Below, piece by piece: positions 1 through 8,858 of a stretch of 64,000 nucleotides of DNA. The notes beneath the pieces are model-generated. The model had not been told where the DNA came from and ran no database searches. It worked only from the letters and a program-made list of their open reading frames with translations. The stretch is from Nocardiopsis coralli (GTDB lineage: Bacteria > Actinomycetota > Actinomycetes > Streptosporangiales > Streptosporangiaceae). The stretch lies in NCBI RefSeq assembly GCF_014892575.1, contig NZ_JADBGI010000001.1, positions 310,001 through 374,000 of the forward strand. The letters are read 5' to 3'. The position numbers and the translations under genes are program-made. Position 1 is the stretch's first letter, and every line of letters begins with the position of its first letter.

Positions 1-516
1 GACGACCCGGTCGCGCTCGTCCGGGTCGATGTCCTCGGGGTCGACGAAGACCGTGCGCACCTCGACCGACAACGCGAACGGGTTCCCGCCGGCATCGGTG
101 ATCTGCCCGCGCAGGGTGGGCACGTCGATGGTCTGCAGGCGCAGCTCGGAGGCGGCCGCGGCGTACTCCTCCGCGTCGAACCCCTGGATCTGGGTCAACC
201 GCCCGGCGAAGAGCACCATGATCACCACGATGAGCACACCGGTGATCTTCAGGCGCTTCTTCGGGTCGCCCCGCCGGAACGTACGGCGCAGCAGCGGCGG
301 CGGGGGCGGCGGGGCCGACGCCCGCGCGGACCTGGCCTTGCGCACGTCGCGCGCGCCCGAGCGGGCGGCACCGGTCCGGCCGGTACCACCCGAACGGGTC
401 CCACCGTCGGGGCGGCGGGGTTCGCGCTGGGGGCGCTTGTTGGGACGCGAGCCCGAACGGCTCGTCGCTCCCGGCCTGCGGGGATCACGCGGGCGCCGGT
501 CGCGGGACGAACTCAC
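1..516 (-). CDS. ftsI: Septal penicillin-binding protein FtsI, N-terminal part (cut by window edge)
   Basis: This is the first 172 codons of the septal peptidoglycan transpeptidase that cross-links new wall at the division site; the catalytic domain lies beyond the left edge. The GTG start at 516 overlaps the ftsL stop (GTGA), so translation is probably coupled. Residues 1-90 form a basic Arg/Pro/Gly-rich cytoplasmic tail with six prolines in a row near residue 70. One membrane helix follows at about 91-105, then the start of the extracytoplasmic dimerisation domain (TLRGQITDAGGNPFALSV). A long basic tail is usual for actinobacterial FtsI. The identity rests on this architecture and on position after mraZ-rsmH-ftsL. 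Confidence 0.88.
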   Translation of the reverse strand, partial: MSSSRDRRPRDPRRPGATSRSGSRPNKRPQREPRRPDGGTRSGGTGRTGAARSGARDVRKARSARASAPPPPPPLLRRTFRRGDPKKRLKITGVLIVVIMVLFAGRLTQIQGFDAEEYAAAASELRLQTIDVPTLRGQITDAGGNPFALSVEVRTVFVDPEDIDPDERDRVV

Positions 517-938
517 TCGGCGCCTCCCTGCCCGCCGATGACCTCACCGTTGTCCGGGTCGAGGAAGAGCGGGGCCTCCCCCTGCTCCATGCCCATGTCC
601 TCGGCCTCCTCCGCGATCCTGTCGGTGTTCTCCAGGTGGGCGACCTCGTCCTGGAGCTGCTGTTCCTGGTACGAGAGCTCCTGGTTCTGCGACTGCAGGC
701 TCGTGATGGCGTAGGCCTCCTGGGCCACGACGCTGCGCAGCACCAACAGGCTCATCAGCGCCGCACCCAACAGGCACAGCACGAGCAGGACGAAGGGGAT
801 GCGCGGGGCCCGCGACCGGTGCGCAGCGCTCCCCCCGGACGACGGTTTCGGCGCCGGACGCGCGGGTTCGGCCTTGCTCGGCGCTGCGCTGCCCCGGCCC
901 TCGCGCGTGGGACTGCGGCGCGTGGTCGTCGTGCTCAT
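513..938 (-). CDS. ftsL: FtsL-like septum formation protein
   Basis: This is a small bitopic division protein of 141 residues. It has a charged cytoplasmic N-terminus (1-47), one membrane helix (about 48-68, PFVLLVLCLLGAALMSLLVL) and a predicted coiled coil (about 76-112) rich in Gln, Glu and Leu. FtsL-type proteins form a complex with FtsB/DivIC and FtsQ that activates FtsWI. Sequence conservation in this family is weak, so the call depends on topology and on its place between rsmH (12-bp gap) and ftsI (overlapping). Confidence 0.85.
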   Translation of the reverse strand: MSTTTTRRSPTREGRGSAAPSKAEPARPAPKPSSGGSAAHRSRAPRIPFVLLVLCLLGAALMSLLVLRSVVAQEAYAITSLQSQNQELSYQEQQLQDEVAHLENTDRIAEEAEDMGMEQGEAPLFLDPDNGEVIGGQGGAE

Positions 939-950
939 CTGCTCTCCCTG

Positions 951-2021
951 CTACCGCGAAGGTCCGCGCACCCGTTCGGCGGCACGGAGCCGAGCCGAGC
1001 GGGCACGCGGGTTCTGTTCGTTCTCTTCGTCCGTCGGTAGTTCCGCCCCACGGGTCAGGAGGCGGAGTTCCGGTTGCCGGTCCGGGAGGGGTACGGGCAG
1101 GTCGGCGGGGGTGGTGTCCTTGGCCAGGTCGGCGAGCGCGCGCTTGGTCCTGCGGTCCTCCAGCGAGTGGTAGGACAGCACGGCGATGCGGCCGCCCACC
1201 GCCAACCGCGAGAGCGCGGCGGGGAGGGCGTCCTCGAGGATGGACAGCTCGGCGTTGACCTCGATACGCAGCCCCTGGAAGGTGCGCTTGGCCGGGTGGC
1301 CGCCGGTGCGCCGGGTCGCGGCGGGGATCGCCTCGCGGACCAGTTCGGCGAGCTCGCTGGTGGAGTCCAGGGGCCCCTTGGCGCGGCGGCGCTCGATGGC
1401 GCGGGCGATGCGGGAGGCGAAGCGCTCCTCCCCGTGCACACGCAGCACGCGGGTGAGCTCGGCGACCGGGTACGTGTTGACCACGTCGGCGGCGGTGAGC
1501 TCCTGGGTGCGGTCCATGCGCATGTCGAGGGGCGCGTCGTGCGCGTAGGCGAAACCGCGGTCGGTCTCGTCCAGCTGCGGCGAGGACACACCCAGGTCGA
1601 GCAGGACCGCCTGCGCCTGGCCCACCCCGGCCTCGTCCAGCGCACCGGGGATGTCGGAGTAGACCGTGTGCACGAAGTGGGTGCGGTCGGCGTAGGGCTC
1701 CAGGCGCCGGGCGCTGCGTTCGAGGGCGCTGGTGTCGCGGTCCACCCCGACCAGGCGCATCTCGGGGCAGGCCTTGAGCAGGGCCTCGGAGTGTCCGCCC
1801 AGGCCGAGGGTGCCGTCGACGAGGACGGCTCCCGGTTCGGTGAGGGCGGGGGCGAGCAGTTCGACGATGCGGTCGAGCATGACCGGAACGTGGAGGGGGT
1901 CGAGCCCTTCCCGGGCCGCGCGGACGCGGTCGGCCAGGTCGGCGCCCAGGGTGCTGCCGTCTGTGCTGTGCTGCTGCGCGTCGTCCCCGTCGGGACGATC
2001 GTCGCTTCGGGTCTCCCCCAT
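951..2021 (-). CDS. rsmH: 16S rRNA (cytosine(1402)-N(4))-methyltransferase RsmH
   Basis: RsmH methylates N4 of C1402 in the ribosomal P site using SAM. The protein has 356 residues. Visible family features are HVPVML at 44-49, the SAM-binding [13 protein letters not shown] at 68-80, the [12 protein letters not shown] segment and a C-terminal [12 protein letters not shown] chose the ATG at 2021 because GGAGGAAC lies just upstream. Open reading continues far upstream in frame, but that part does not look like the family. It is the second gene of the division cluster. Confidence 0.95.
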   Translation of the reverse strand: MGETRSDDRPDGDDAQQHSTDGSTLGADLADRVRAAREGLDPLHVPVMLDRIVELLAPALTEPGAVLVDGTLGLGGHSEALLKACPEMRLVGVDRDTSALERSARRLEPYADRTHFVHTVYSDIPGALDEAGVGQAQAVLLDLGVSSPQLDETDRGFAYAHDAPLDMRMDRTQELTAADVVNTYPVAELTRVLRVHGEERFASRIARAIERRRAKGPLDSTSELAELVREAIPAATRRTGGHPAKRTFQGLRIEVNAELSILEDALPAALSRLAVGGRIAVLSYHSLEDRRTKRALADLAKDTTPADLPVPLPDRQPELRLLTRGAELPTDEENEQNPRARSARLRAAERVRGPSR

Positions 2022-2292
2022 GCGGTGGTGTTCCTCCACGCTCCGTGCCGTCTTCCCCGTCGTCGGCTCCCCGCGGGCGGGGCGCCGGTGTGTTCGCGTG
2101 GCCCGACCGAACCCGGCCGGGCCCACCGAGCACGGCCGCCATTGTCCACCTTCCGGTGGTCTGGCGCTCACGACCTGGCACCGGGGAAGTCGCGCCAGCT
2201 CGTGTGTGCCGTGCTCGGCGAGGCCCGGCCGGCCTCGGCTCGCAAGGGAGTCGACGTGGGGCCGTGTGTTCGGCGGATGGTTCCCGCCGGCC

Positions 2293-2724
2293 TCACAGCA
2301 CCCCGGGCAGCACCTCCTCCGACAGACGGGCGAAGGCCGGTTCCTGCTCGGCCTCGTAGTCGGCCCAGGCCTGGGAGGACCAGATCTCCAGGCGTGTGTT
2401 GGCCCCGATGACCACGCAGTCGCGCTCCAGCCCCGCGTAGGCGCGGAGTTGGGGCGGGATGGTGACCCGGCCCTGCTTGTCGCACGACTCGTCCGAGGCA
2501 CTGGCGAAGAGGATCCTGCTGTAGTCGCGCACCGCCTTGTCGGTGACCGGCGCCGTGCGCAGCGCTTGGGTCAGGCGGGCGAATTCCACGACGGGGAAGA
2601 CGTAGAGGCAGTGTTCCTGGCCCTTCGTGATCACCAACCCCCCGGACAGTTCGTCGCGGTACTTCGCCGGAAGGAACAGGCGCCCCTTCGGGTCGAGGCG
2701 AGGCGTGTGGGTCCCGAGGAACAT
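2293..2724 (-). CDS. mraZ: Transcriptional regulator MraZ
   Basis: MraZ is a ring-forming AbrB-like DNA-binding protein that represses the division operon by binding repeats in its own promoter. The protein is 143 residues with two SpoVT/AbrB repeats: [16 protein letters not shown] (about 11-26) and [12 protein letters not shown] (about 80-91). The ATG at 2724 was preferred over the GTG at 2733 because the ribosome-binding site (GAGGAGG) is eight bases from the ATG and overlaps the GTG. A 271-bp gap separates it from rsmH. Its predicted binding sites are annotated upstream. Confidence 0.95.
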   Translation of the reverse strand: MFLGTHTPRLDPKGRLFLPAKYRDELSGGLVITKGQEHCLYVFPVVEFARLTQALRTAPVTDKAVRDYSRILFASASDESCDKQGRVTIPPQLRAYAGLERDCVVIGANTRLEIWSSQAWADYEAEQEPAFARLSEEVLPGVL

Positions 2725-2766
2725 CACGCTCACCTCCTCGCCCCTGGTGGTGTGGGGGAGCCTCCT

Positions 2767-2809
2767 CCCCCACGTCGCTCCACCTTACTCCACTCCACCC
2801 CACGGTCAA
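2767..2809 (-). promoter_or_regulatory. mraZ promoter overlapping a run of MraZ-type boxes
   Basis: Read on the minus strand, TTGACC (2809-2804) and TAAGGT (2787-2782) are separated by 16 bases and form a good -35/-10 pair. Five direct repeats of GTGGRG start on the plus strand at 2767, 2778, 2788, 2793 and 2798, so spacings are 11, 10, 5 and 5 bases. They cover the spacer and the start region. MraZ is known to bind GTGGG-type direct repeats in its own promoter, so autoregulation is likely. Confidence 0.75.
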
Positions 2810-3016
2810 CAGTTCCGGTCGGGCGGGAACGCCGAGAGTTTCGGGGTTTTCGCAGTTCATGGCGGTGGAGCGCGGTGGGGGGCGCGAGCGTTCGTGCGGA
2901 TGCACACGCACGGGACGGACAGCGGGGCACGGGAGGCACACGGAGGGGATCCGGCCGCGTTCGGTGGGCTTCGTCCCTCTCGGGCCACAACGGCGGCCAA
3001 TTCCGGCAATCGCGGT

Positions 3017-3044
3017 TTGCAATCGTCCGGATTCGGCCTAGCCT
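3017..3044 (+). promoter_or_regulatory. Candidate promoter of the moxR operon
   Basis: TTGCAA (3017-3022) and TAGCCT (3039-3044) are spaced 16 bases apart and point to moxR, whose GTG start is at 3102. The remaining sequence between mraZ and moxR shows no gene. Confidence 0.45.
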
Positions 3045-3101
3045 CGGTTCGCAAGCACCGGCCGCCCGCCAGGCGGGGCCACAGGGAGCGGGAGGGGTCT
3101 C

Positions 3102-4094
3102 GTGTCACTCGGCACACAGCACGACGGCCAGGGGGGTGGCGTCCGCGCTGAGGTCGGCGGGGTCGTCGCCGCAGCGGGGCGCATCCGGAGCGCCATCGAG
3201 ACGGTCATCGAAGGAAAACCCGATGTCCTGCGCATCACACTGACGGTGCTTCTCGCGGAGGGGCACCTGCTCATCGAGGACGTCCCGGGTGTGGGCAAGA
3301 CGATGCTCGCCAAGGCCCTGGGACGCGCCGTGGACTGCTCGGTCCAGCGGGTGCAGTTCACCCCCGACCTGCTTCCCAGCGACATCACCGGCGTGAGCGT
3401 CTACCACCAGGACCGCCACGAGTTCGAGTTCAACCCGGGCCCGGTCTTCGCCAACATCGTGCTCGGCGACGAGATCAACCGCGCCTCGCCCAAGACGCAG
3501 TCGGCGCTCCTGGAGTGCATGGAGGAGCGGCAGGTCAGCGTGGACGGGCAGACCCGGGCGCTGGAGCGGCCGTTCATGGTCGTGGCCACGCAGAACCCCG
3601 GTGAGATGGAGGGCACCTACGCCCTGCCCGAGGCGCAGCGGGACCGGTTCATGGCGCGTGTCTCGGTGGGGTACCCGGCTCCGCAGGACGAGCTGGACAT
3701 GATCGACTCCCACAGCGCGGACTCGCCCCTGGACGCGCTCGCGCCGGTGGCCGACGCCGCCCAGCTGCGCGAGCTCGCCGACCGGGTGCGCCAGGTGCAC
3801 GTGGCGCCCGGGATGCGCCGCTACGTCGTGGACCTGGTCAACGCCACCCGCACCGCCCCCGAGCTCCACCTGGGCGCCTCGCCCCGCGCCACCCTGCACC
3901 TGGTGCGTGCCGCGCGTGCCCACGCGGCCCTCGACGGCCGCCACTACGTGGTCCCCGACGACGTGCAGGCGCTGGCCGTCCCGGTGCTGGCCCACCGGCT
4001 GCTGCCCGGCGCGGAGGCGCGGATGGAACGCCTGAGCCCGGAGCAGATCGTGTCCCGGATCGTGGCCCGCCTGCCGGTCCCCGGCCCCCAGTAA
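3102..4094 (+). CDS. MoxR-type AAA+ ATPase
   Basis: This 330-residue AAA+ ATPase belongs to the MoxR group, chaperone-like ATPases often encoded with DUF58 and transglutaminase proteins. The Walker A motif DVPGVGKT is at about 60-67, Walker B is in VLGDEINRASPKTQ, sensor 1 is in VVATQNPGE, and an arginine follows in LPEAQRDRF. A GGGAGGGG ribosome-binding site precedes the GTG start. It diverges from mraZ, as in many actinobacteria. The client is unknown, but the next two genes probably encode partners at the membrane. Confidence 0.92.
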   Translation: MSLGTQHDGQGGGVRAEVGGVVAAAGRIRSAIETVIEGKPDVLRITLTVLLAEGHLLIEDVPGVGKTMLAKALGRAVDCSVQRVQFTPDLLPSDITGVSVYHQDRHEFEFNPGPVFANIVLGDEINRASPKTQSALLECMEERQVSVDGQTRALERPFMVVATQNPGEMEGTYALPEAQRDRFMARVSVGYPAPQDELDMIDSHSADSPLDALAPVADAAQLRELADRVRQVHVAPGMRRYVVDLVNATRTAPELHLGASPRATLHLVRAARAHAALDGRHYVVPDDVQALAVPVLAHRLLPGAEARMERLSPEQIVSRIVARLPVPGPQ

Positions 4095-4098
4095 CCCC

Positions 4099-4120
4099 GG
4101 GGCGCCCGCGCCGGCGCCCC
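4099..4120 (+). repeat. Hairpin between moxR and the DUF58 gene
   Basis: GGGGCGCC (4099-4106) and GGCGCCCC (4113-4120) form a perfect 8-bp stem with a six-base loop directly after the moxR stop. It may trim or attenuate the transcript; there is no T-run. Confidence 0.5.
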
Positions 4121-4144
4121 TTCCCCGTCCCCGAGAGAGGGTCC

Positions 4145-5392
4145 ATGCGCCCGCGACGAACCCTCACCGCACGAGGCGTCTGCATGCTGGTCTTCGGCCT
4201 GGCCGCCCTCGTGGCGGGCCTGGTCGTCGGGCAGTTCGAACTCGTGGGGGTCGGTGTGTTCCTGCTCGCCGTGCCCCCGTTGTCCGCCCTGACCGTGCTC
4301 GGCGCCGGCTCCCGGGTGGTGCACAGCCGCCTGGTGCGCCCGCCGCACGTGCAGGCCGGGCAGAGCTCCCGTGTGCTGGTGCGGGTGGGCAACTCCTCGT
4401 CCGTGTGGCCGGTGCCGTCGGTGTCGTTGGCCGACACGGTGCCGGTGCGGCTGGGTGAGGAGCCCCGTTTCGACGTGGGCCACCTGGGTGCGCGGGCGGT
4501 GCGCGACGTGGGGTACCTGGTGCAGCCGCAGGTGCGCGGGCGGTACCCGATCGGGCCGCTGCGGGTGGTCATCGGCGATCCGCTGGGATGCGTGCGCGTG
4601 TCCCGGGAGGTCGACGCACCCGTGTCCCTGCTGGTCACCCCGCGGGCCCTGCCGCTGGGCCCGGCGGAGGTGCGGGGAGGTCCGCAGGGCGAGCACACCC
4701 CGCTGCGTTCGGCTGCGGGGGTCGGCGAGCAGGACCCGATCCCGCGCGAGTACCAGCACGGCGACGAGCTGCGGCGGGTGCACTGGCGGTCGACCGCCAA
4801 GCACGGCGAGCTCATGGTGCGCCGCGACGAGCAGCACCGGCGCGAGCACAGTGTCCTGCTGGTGGACACACGCGCGGGCGCGCACCGGGGCGAGCAGGCC
4901 GAATCGTCGTTGGAGACCGCGGTGACCGCCGCGGCGTCGGTGGCCGTGCGCTGCCTCGAGGACGGCCACGACCTGGACCTCTACGGGGCGGACGGCCCCC
5001 TGCCGGTCTCCGGGGTCTCGGGGGTGCTCGACGGGCTGGCCGTGGCCGAGGCCTCCGACGGACCCCATCTGCTGCCGGCGGTCTCCGCGCTGGCCTCGCG
5101 GCGCGGTCCTTCCCCCGGTCTGATCACCGCGGTGCTCGGAGCGATCGGGCCCGAAGACGCGGACACGCTCGCCCGCACCGGACACGAGGCCCGCAAGGTG
5201 GCGGTGCTGTGCACCGGAGCGGCCTGGCCCTCGGCCGAGGCGCTGCACGGTGTCGAACGTGTGCTGGCCGCGGGCGGCTGGCACGTGCTGCTGCTGTCCC
5301 ACCCCGACCGACTCCCCCAGCTGTGGCGCGCGGCCGGTGAGGCACCCCTCGCCGTCGCGGCGCCGCGTGTGTTCACGGAGGGCCCGCTGTGA
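4145..5392 (+). CDS. DUF58 domain membrane protein
   Basis: The protein has 415 residues. Two membrane helices lie near the N-terminus (about 11-31 and 35-54), followed by a beta-rich region and the DUF58 signature REYQHGDELRRVHWRSTAKH at about 200-219. The C-terminal half resembles a von Willebrand A-like fold, as usual in this family. DUF58 proteins are encoded beside MoxR ATPases and are thought to be their membrane partners; the biochemical role is not known. A GAGAGAGG ribosome-binding site precedes the ATG. The gene overlaps the next by four bases (GTGA). Confidence 0.9.
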   Translation: MRPRRTLTARGVCMLVFGLAALVAGLVVGQFELVGVGVFLLAVPPLSALTVLGAGSRVVHSRLVRPPHVQAGQSSRVLVRVGNSSSVWPVPSVSLADTVPVRLGEEPRFDVGHLGARAVRDVGYLVQPQVRGRYPIGPLRVVIGDPLGCVRVSREVDAPVSLLVTPRALPLGPAEVRGGPQGEHTPLRSAAGVGEQDPIPREYQHGDELRRVHWRSTAKHGELMVRRDEQHRREHSVLLVDTRAGAHRGEQAESSLETAVTAAASVAVRCLEDGHDLDLYGADGPLPVSGVSGVLDGLAVAEASDGPHLLPAVSALASRRGPSPGLITAVLGAIGPEDADTLARTGHEARKVAVLCTGAAWPSAEALHGVERVLAAGGWHVLLLSHPDRLPQLWRAAGEAPLAVAAPRVFTEGPL

Positions 5393-7716
5393 GAGCGCTC
5401 ATGCCACTGGTCACGTTGTTGTGCCTGGTCACGGCCTTGCCCCTGTTGGCCCCGTTGCTGAGTGGGGACGGGTGGTGGGTGCCGGCGCTGGTGCTGATGG
5501 CGGCGGCCTCCGCGGTCTCCGCCCTGTACCGACTGAGCGGGTGGAACGCCGCGCCGGTGCCGCTGTTGCAGGCGTTGCTGGTGTTCCTGCTGTTGACGCC
5601 GTTGTTCGCCGCGCACACCGCGCCGCTGGGGGTGATCCCGAACGGGGAGTCGGTGGGCTACCTGGTGCAGCTCTTCACGCAGGGCACGGCCACCATCAAC
5701 GACAGTTCCGTGCCGGTCTCGGCCAATGCGGGGATCACGCTCATCATCGCCCTGACCTTCGTGGTCTTCGTGATGGTGGCGGACTTCCTCGCGGTCACGG
5801 CGCGGTGCGCGGGCATGGTCGGCGGCCTGCTGCTGACGCTCATGGCCGTGCCCCTGGTCGTGGATCCGGCCGGTCTGGAACTGTGGCAGGCGCTGTGGTG
5901 CGCGGCCGGTTACGTGGCGCTGCTTGCGGCGGACACCTGGACGCGCCGGCGTGCGTGGGGCACGCCCGTTCCGTCGCCCGCGCCCGGCGACCGGGTGCTG
6001 GCGGGTGTGCGCAGGGCCGGGACCGCCGCGTTGGCCGGGGCCGCGGCGGTGCTCATGGCGGTGACGCTGCCCCTGGCCGTGCCGTCGCTGCGCACGGACG
6101 CGTTCTACGACCTGGCCGACGGGAGCCACCCCGGGTTCGGCGAGGACATGGTGACCACGACGCACCCGCTCGTGTCGATGCGGCGGGAGCTCGGATCGGA
6201 CTCCGACAGCACCGTGTTGACCTACCGGACCGACGCCGAGGAACCCGACTACCTGCGCACCTACGTGCTGGACCGGTTCGACGGCGAGAACTGGACGATG
6301 GACCCCGTCGACGCCACCGACGACAACACGGCCGGCGGTGACCTGCCGCTGCCCACGGGGTGGTCGTCGGAGGCGTCGGGGCCGACCACGACCACGCAGG
6401 TGTCGATGAGCTCGTCGACGCCCCGGCCGGACTTCCTGCCCCTGCCGTACTGGGCGCGGTCGGTGGACGTGAGCGGGCAGTGGCACGTGGACCCCGACAC
6501 CCACACGGTCTTCACCACCGGGAACCCGCCCACGGGGCTGAGCTTCACCGTGGAGAGCAACGCCGACGACCCCACCGCGGAGGAGCTGGCCGACGCCGGG
6601 AGGCCGCGCTCGCTGGCCTCGGGCCACCTCGACGTGCCCGAGGACGTGGACCCTCAGGTGCAGGAGCTGACCGACCGGGTGACGGAGGACGCCGGTTCCC
6701 CTTACGAGGCGGCGGTGGCGCTCCAGGACCACTTCGACGACTTCACGTACTCGCTGCAGCCCCCGGCGGTGCCGGAGGGAAACGACCCGCTGGCGCACTT
6801 CCTGTTCGAGGACCGGATCGGCTACTGCGAGCAGTTCGCGGGGGCCATGGCGCTCATGGCGCGCCAAGCCGACATCCCGGCGCGGGTGGCGGTCGGTTAC
6901 ACGCAGGGCGAGCGCACCAACGGCGACCGGTGGGTGGTCTCGTCCGCGGACGCCCACGCGTGGCCGGAGCTGTACTTCGAGGGCGCGGGCTGGGTGCGGT
7001 TCGAGCCCACGCCCTCCGGCGGGAGCGGGCAGGGGTCGGCCTCGGTACCCGAGCACGCCGATCCTTCCGGGGAGGGCGGGCAGGACGAGGGTTCCCCGTC
7101 ACCGTCGCCCTCGCCGTCCCCCAGCGAGTCGCCTTCGCCGACCGACGGCCCCGGTGCGGAGGAGACGCAGGGGCCGGACGAGGAGAGCGCGGCGCCCGAT
7201 CCCGAGGAGGACCCGGGTTCCGAGGCGGCCGGCGGTGGATCGGGGTCCGAGGGAGGCCCGGCCCTGTCGTGGCTGCCCTACGTCGGCGGTTTCCTGGTGG
7301 CGCTGGCCCTGCTGGCGCTACCCGCTCTGGCCCGGTCGTGGGTGCGTGCCGCACGGCGTTCGGCGCTGGCCGGTGCCCCGGCGTCCGCTGCGCACGCGGC
7401 CTGGCGCGAGGTGCGCGACACCCACGTGGACCTCGGGCTCGCGTGGGACCTGTCGGAGAGCCCGCGTGCGACGGCCGGGCGGACGCAGTTGCCGGAGGAG
7501 GCCCGGTGGGCGCTGTGGCGCCTGGCGTTGGCCGAGGAGGCGGCGCGGTACGCACCCGACCCCGTGGCCGGCGGGCAGCTGCGGGAGGACCTGCGGACGG
7601 TGCGCTCGGCTTTGTGCGCCTCGGTGGGCCGCGGTGCCCGGATGCGGGCCGTGTTGCTGCCGCGCTCGCTGGCGCCGTGGCACCGTCCCCGGCCGGAGCC
7701 GCTGCCCGCGACCTGA
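5389..7716 (+). CDS. TgpA-type transmembrane transglutaminase-like protein
   Basis: This 775-residue membrane protein has several N-terminal helices (DUF3488/TgpA_N, about residues 1-220), an extracytoplasmic transglutaminase core and a C-terminal helix followed by a DUF4129-like domain. Cys480 in GYCEQFAGAM and His523 in DAHAWPEL are the expected catalytic residues. A Ser/Pro/Glu-rich linker with SPSPSPSPSPSE lies at about 567-625. Such enzymes may act on cell-envelope proteins, but the substrate here is unknown. The GTG start overlaps the DUF58 stop, giving a three-gene operon. Confidence 0.9.
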   Translation: MRALMPLVTLLCLVTALPLLAPLLSGDGWWVPALVLMAAASAVSALYRLSGWNAAPVPLLQALLVFLLLTPLFAAHTAPLGVIPNGESVGYLVQLFTQGTATINDSSVPVSANAGITLIIALTFVVFVMVADFLAVTARCAGMVGGLLLTLMAVPLVVDPAGLELWQALWCAAGYVALLAADTWTRRRAWGTPVPSPAPGDRVLAGVRRAGTAALAGAAAVLMAVTLPLAVPSLRTDAFYDLADGSHPGFGEDMVTTTHPLVSMRRELGSDSDSTVLTYRTDAEEPDYLRTYVLDRFDGENWTMDPVDATDDNTAGGDLPLPTGWSSEASGPTTTTQVSMSSSTPRPDFLPLPYWARSVDVSGQWHVDPDTHTVFTTGNPPTGLSFTVESNADDPTAEELADAGRPRSLASGHLDVPEDVDPQVQELTDRVTEDAGSPYEAAVALQDHFDDFTYSLQPPAVPEGNDPLAHFLFEDRIGYCEQFAGAMALMARQADIPARVAVGYTQGERTNGDRWVVSSADAHAWPELYFEGAGWVRFEPTPSGGSGQGSASVPEHADPSGEGGQDEGSPSPSPSPSPSESPSPTDGPGAEETQGPDEESAAPDPEEDPGSEAAGGGSGSEGGPALSWLPYVGGFLVALALLALPALARSWVRAARRSALAGAPASAAHAAWREVRDTHVDLGLAWDLSESPRATAGRTQLPEEARWALWRLALAEEAARYAPDPVAGGQLREDLRTVRSALCASVGRGARMRAVLLPRSLAPWHRPRPEPLPAT

Positions 7717-7861
7717 CACCGGAGGTCCGGGGCGGCTCGCGGTGCGGGGCCGGGTCGGGTTCCGGACCTGGGCCGTGCGGCAGGAGCAGCGACTTCCGCG
7801 AGCGGTGGCGGGGCACGGTCTCGGCCTCTGGAAGACGTGAGAGGCGCCCACTGGGCACGAG

Positions 7862-7892
7862 GGCCCCGGTCAGGTGCACACCGACCGGGGCC
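7862..7892 (+). terminator. Terminator-like hairpin after the transglutaminase operon
   Basis: GGCCCCGGTC (7862-7871) and GACCGGGGCC (7883-7892) give a perfect 10-bp stem with an 11-base loop. There is no T-run, as is common in very GC-rich genomes. Confidence 0.6.
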
Positions 7893-8016
7893 GGGGAACA
7901 GGCGTTTCCGCTCCGCGCCGGACACTCACCAGCGTTCGCGTCCGACGCGGAGCGTCCCGTGGGTGGGGCAAGCGAACTCGCACGGCAGGCACGTGGAGTC
8001 GCGTCCGCGACGAGGG

Positions 8017-8085
8017 GATCCTTGGGTTCCCACGAAGGACATGCTCGGGGCCGGTGTGGGCAAAGCGCGCCCCTGCGGGGGCGCT
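8017..8085. repeat. Structured intergenic repeat, copy 1
   Basis: The copy starts GATCCTTGGG and contains GTGTGGGCAAAGC followed by GCGCCCC-TGCG-GGGGCGC, a perfect 7-bp hairpin with a TGCG loop. It is about 135 bp from copy 2. GGATCC-TTG-GGTTCC at its left end is a weaker stem with one mismatch. Confidence 0.65.
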
Positions 8086-8151
8086 CCGACGCGTGGTGCA
8101 CGGGCCCTGGCTGGACGGGGTGGACCGAGGCACTCGTGTCCGAGGCACGGC

Positions 8152-8217
8152 GATCCTTGGGATCCCCGAGGGACACCTGCGGGACGGTGTGGGCAAAGCA
8201 CGTCCCTGCGGGGGCGC
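8152..8217. repeat. Structured intergenic repeat, copy 2
   Basis: The same blocks occur as in copy 1: GATCCTTGGG, GTGTGGGCAAAGC and a TGCG-loop hairpin. Here the stem is CGTCCC/GGGGCG, where one G-C pair of copy 1 is replaced by a T-G wobble. The left stem is perfect (GATCC-TTG-GGATC). Confidence 0.65.
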
Positions 8218-8438
8218 GGGCCTGGCGAACGACGTACGAGCCGTAACGGACGAAGACTCTCCCGTCCGAGACGGCGGCAATGCGAGGGGCACATGGGGTG
8301 GGCCGACAGCACTGTGCCCCGCCAGAGGGCGAGAACGTGGGTTCTCGTCCGCGGACGGGGCACTGCAGCGCTCTGGGTGTGGAGGCGGGACCGTGCCGGA
8401 AGACCGTGCCGGGTACCGGAGGGCGAGAGCTGCTCCAG

Positions 8439-8858
8439 CTACTCGTCACCCTCCTGACGACGGCGCCACCGCTCCTCGAAGCGGTTCATCATCCCGGGAC
8501 GGCCGCCACCGCCGCCCTTGCGCTTCTGCTTGCCCTCGGGTTCCTCGGCCACCATCGCGGCCTCACCGCCCCCTCCGGCGGCCCTGCGCCAAGCGCTGGC
8601 GCCGTACAGGAAGGACGCCAGCATGAGGACGAACCCCAGGACGCTGACACCGACCTGCAGGACGATCTCCCCCAGGAGAAGACCGGTCAGCAGCAGGACG
8701 ACCCCGACGACGAACCCGAGGCCGGCCTTGACGATCCGGCGCTTGTAATGGACCGCGGGGTTCGTGTGTCGAACTGAGTTCGCGAACTTCGGATCCTCGG
8801 CATACAGCGCCCGCTCGATCTGGTCGAGCATGCGCTGCTCGTGTTCAGAGAGCGGCAC
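8439..8858 (-). CDS. DUF3040 domain membrane protein
   Basis: The protein has 139 residues. It starts PLSEHEQRMLDQIERALYAEDP, the usual opening of DUF3040 proteins. Two adjacent membrane helices follow at about 44-66 and 69-88, then a Gly/Lys/Arg-rich tail. The GTG start has GGGAGGCG just upstream. DUF3040 proteins are common in Actinomycetota and have no established role. Here the gene stands alone, convergent with the transglutaminase operon. Confidence 0.9.
   Translation of the reverse strand: MPLSEHEQRMLDQIERALYAEDPKFANSVRHTNPAVHYKRRIVKAGLGFVVGVVLLLTGLLLGEIVLQVGVSVLGFVLMLASFLYGASAWRRAAGGGGEAAMVAEEPEGKQKRKGGGGGRPGMMNRFEERWRRRQEGDE

Larger units (their letters stand above)
7717..8438. other. 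722-bp convergent intergenic region with structured repeats
   Basis: No gene is convincing here: all frames are open by composition only. The region holds a terminator-like hairpin (7862-7892), two related copies of a structured element (8017-8085 and 8152-8217), a distant inverted pair GGGGCACA/TGTGCCCC (8286-8293 and 8313-8320) and a perfect 7-bp hairpin CGAGAAC-GTGG-GTTCTCG (8330-8347). Confidence 0.7.

Noticed and set aside
1074..2411. Long plus-strand open frame of 445 codons opposite rsmH
   Set aside because: It is a mirror of the rsmH codon pattern in GC-rich DNA; the translation is Gly/Val/Glu-rich with no domain, and rsmH is certain.
4981..7056. 691-codon minus-strand open frame opposite the transglutaminase operon
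   Set aside because: Composition is Arg/Gly/His-rich without motifs; the plus-strand genes have catalytic residues and ribosome-binding sites.
8017..8217. CRISPR array
   Set aside because: Only two imperfect repeats about 135 bp apart, with no uniform spacers and no cas genes.
7717..8438. Protein-coding genes in the 722-bp gap
   Set aside because: All six frames are open because of base composition, none has a domain or a good start, and hairpins cross every frame.
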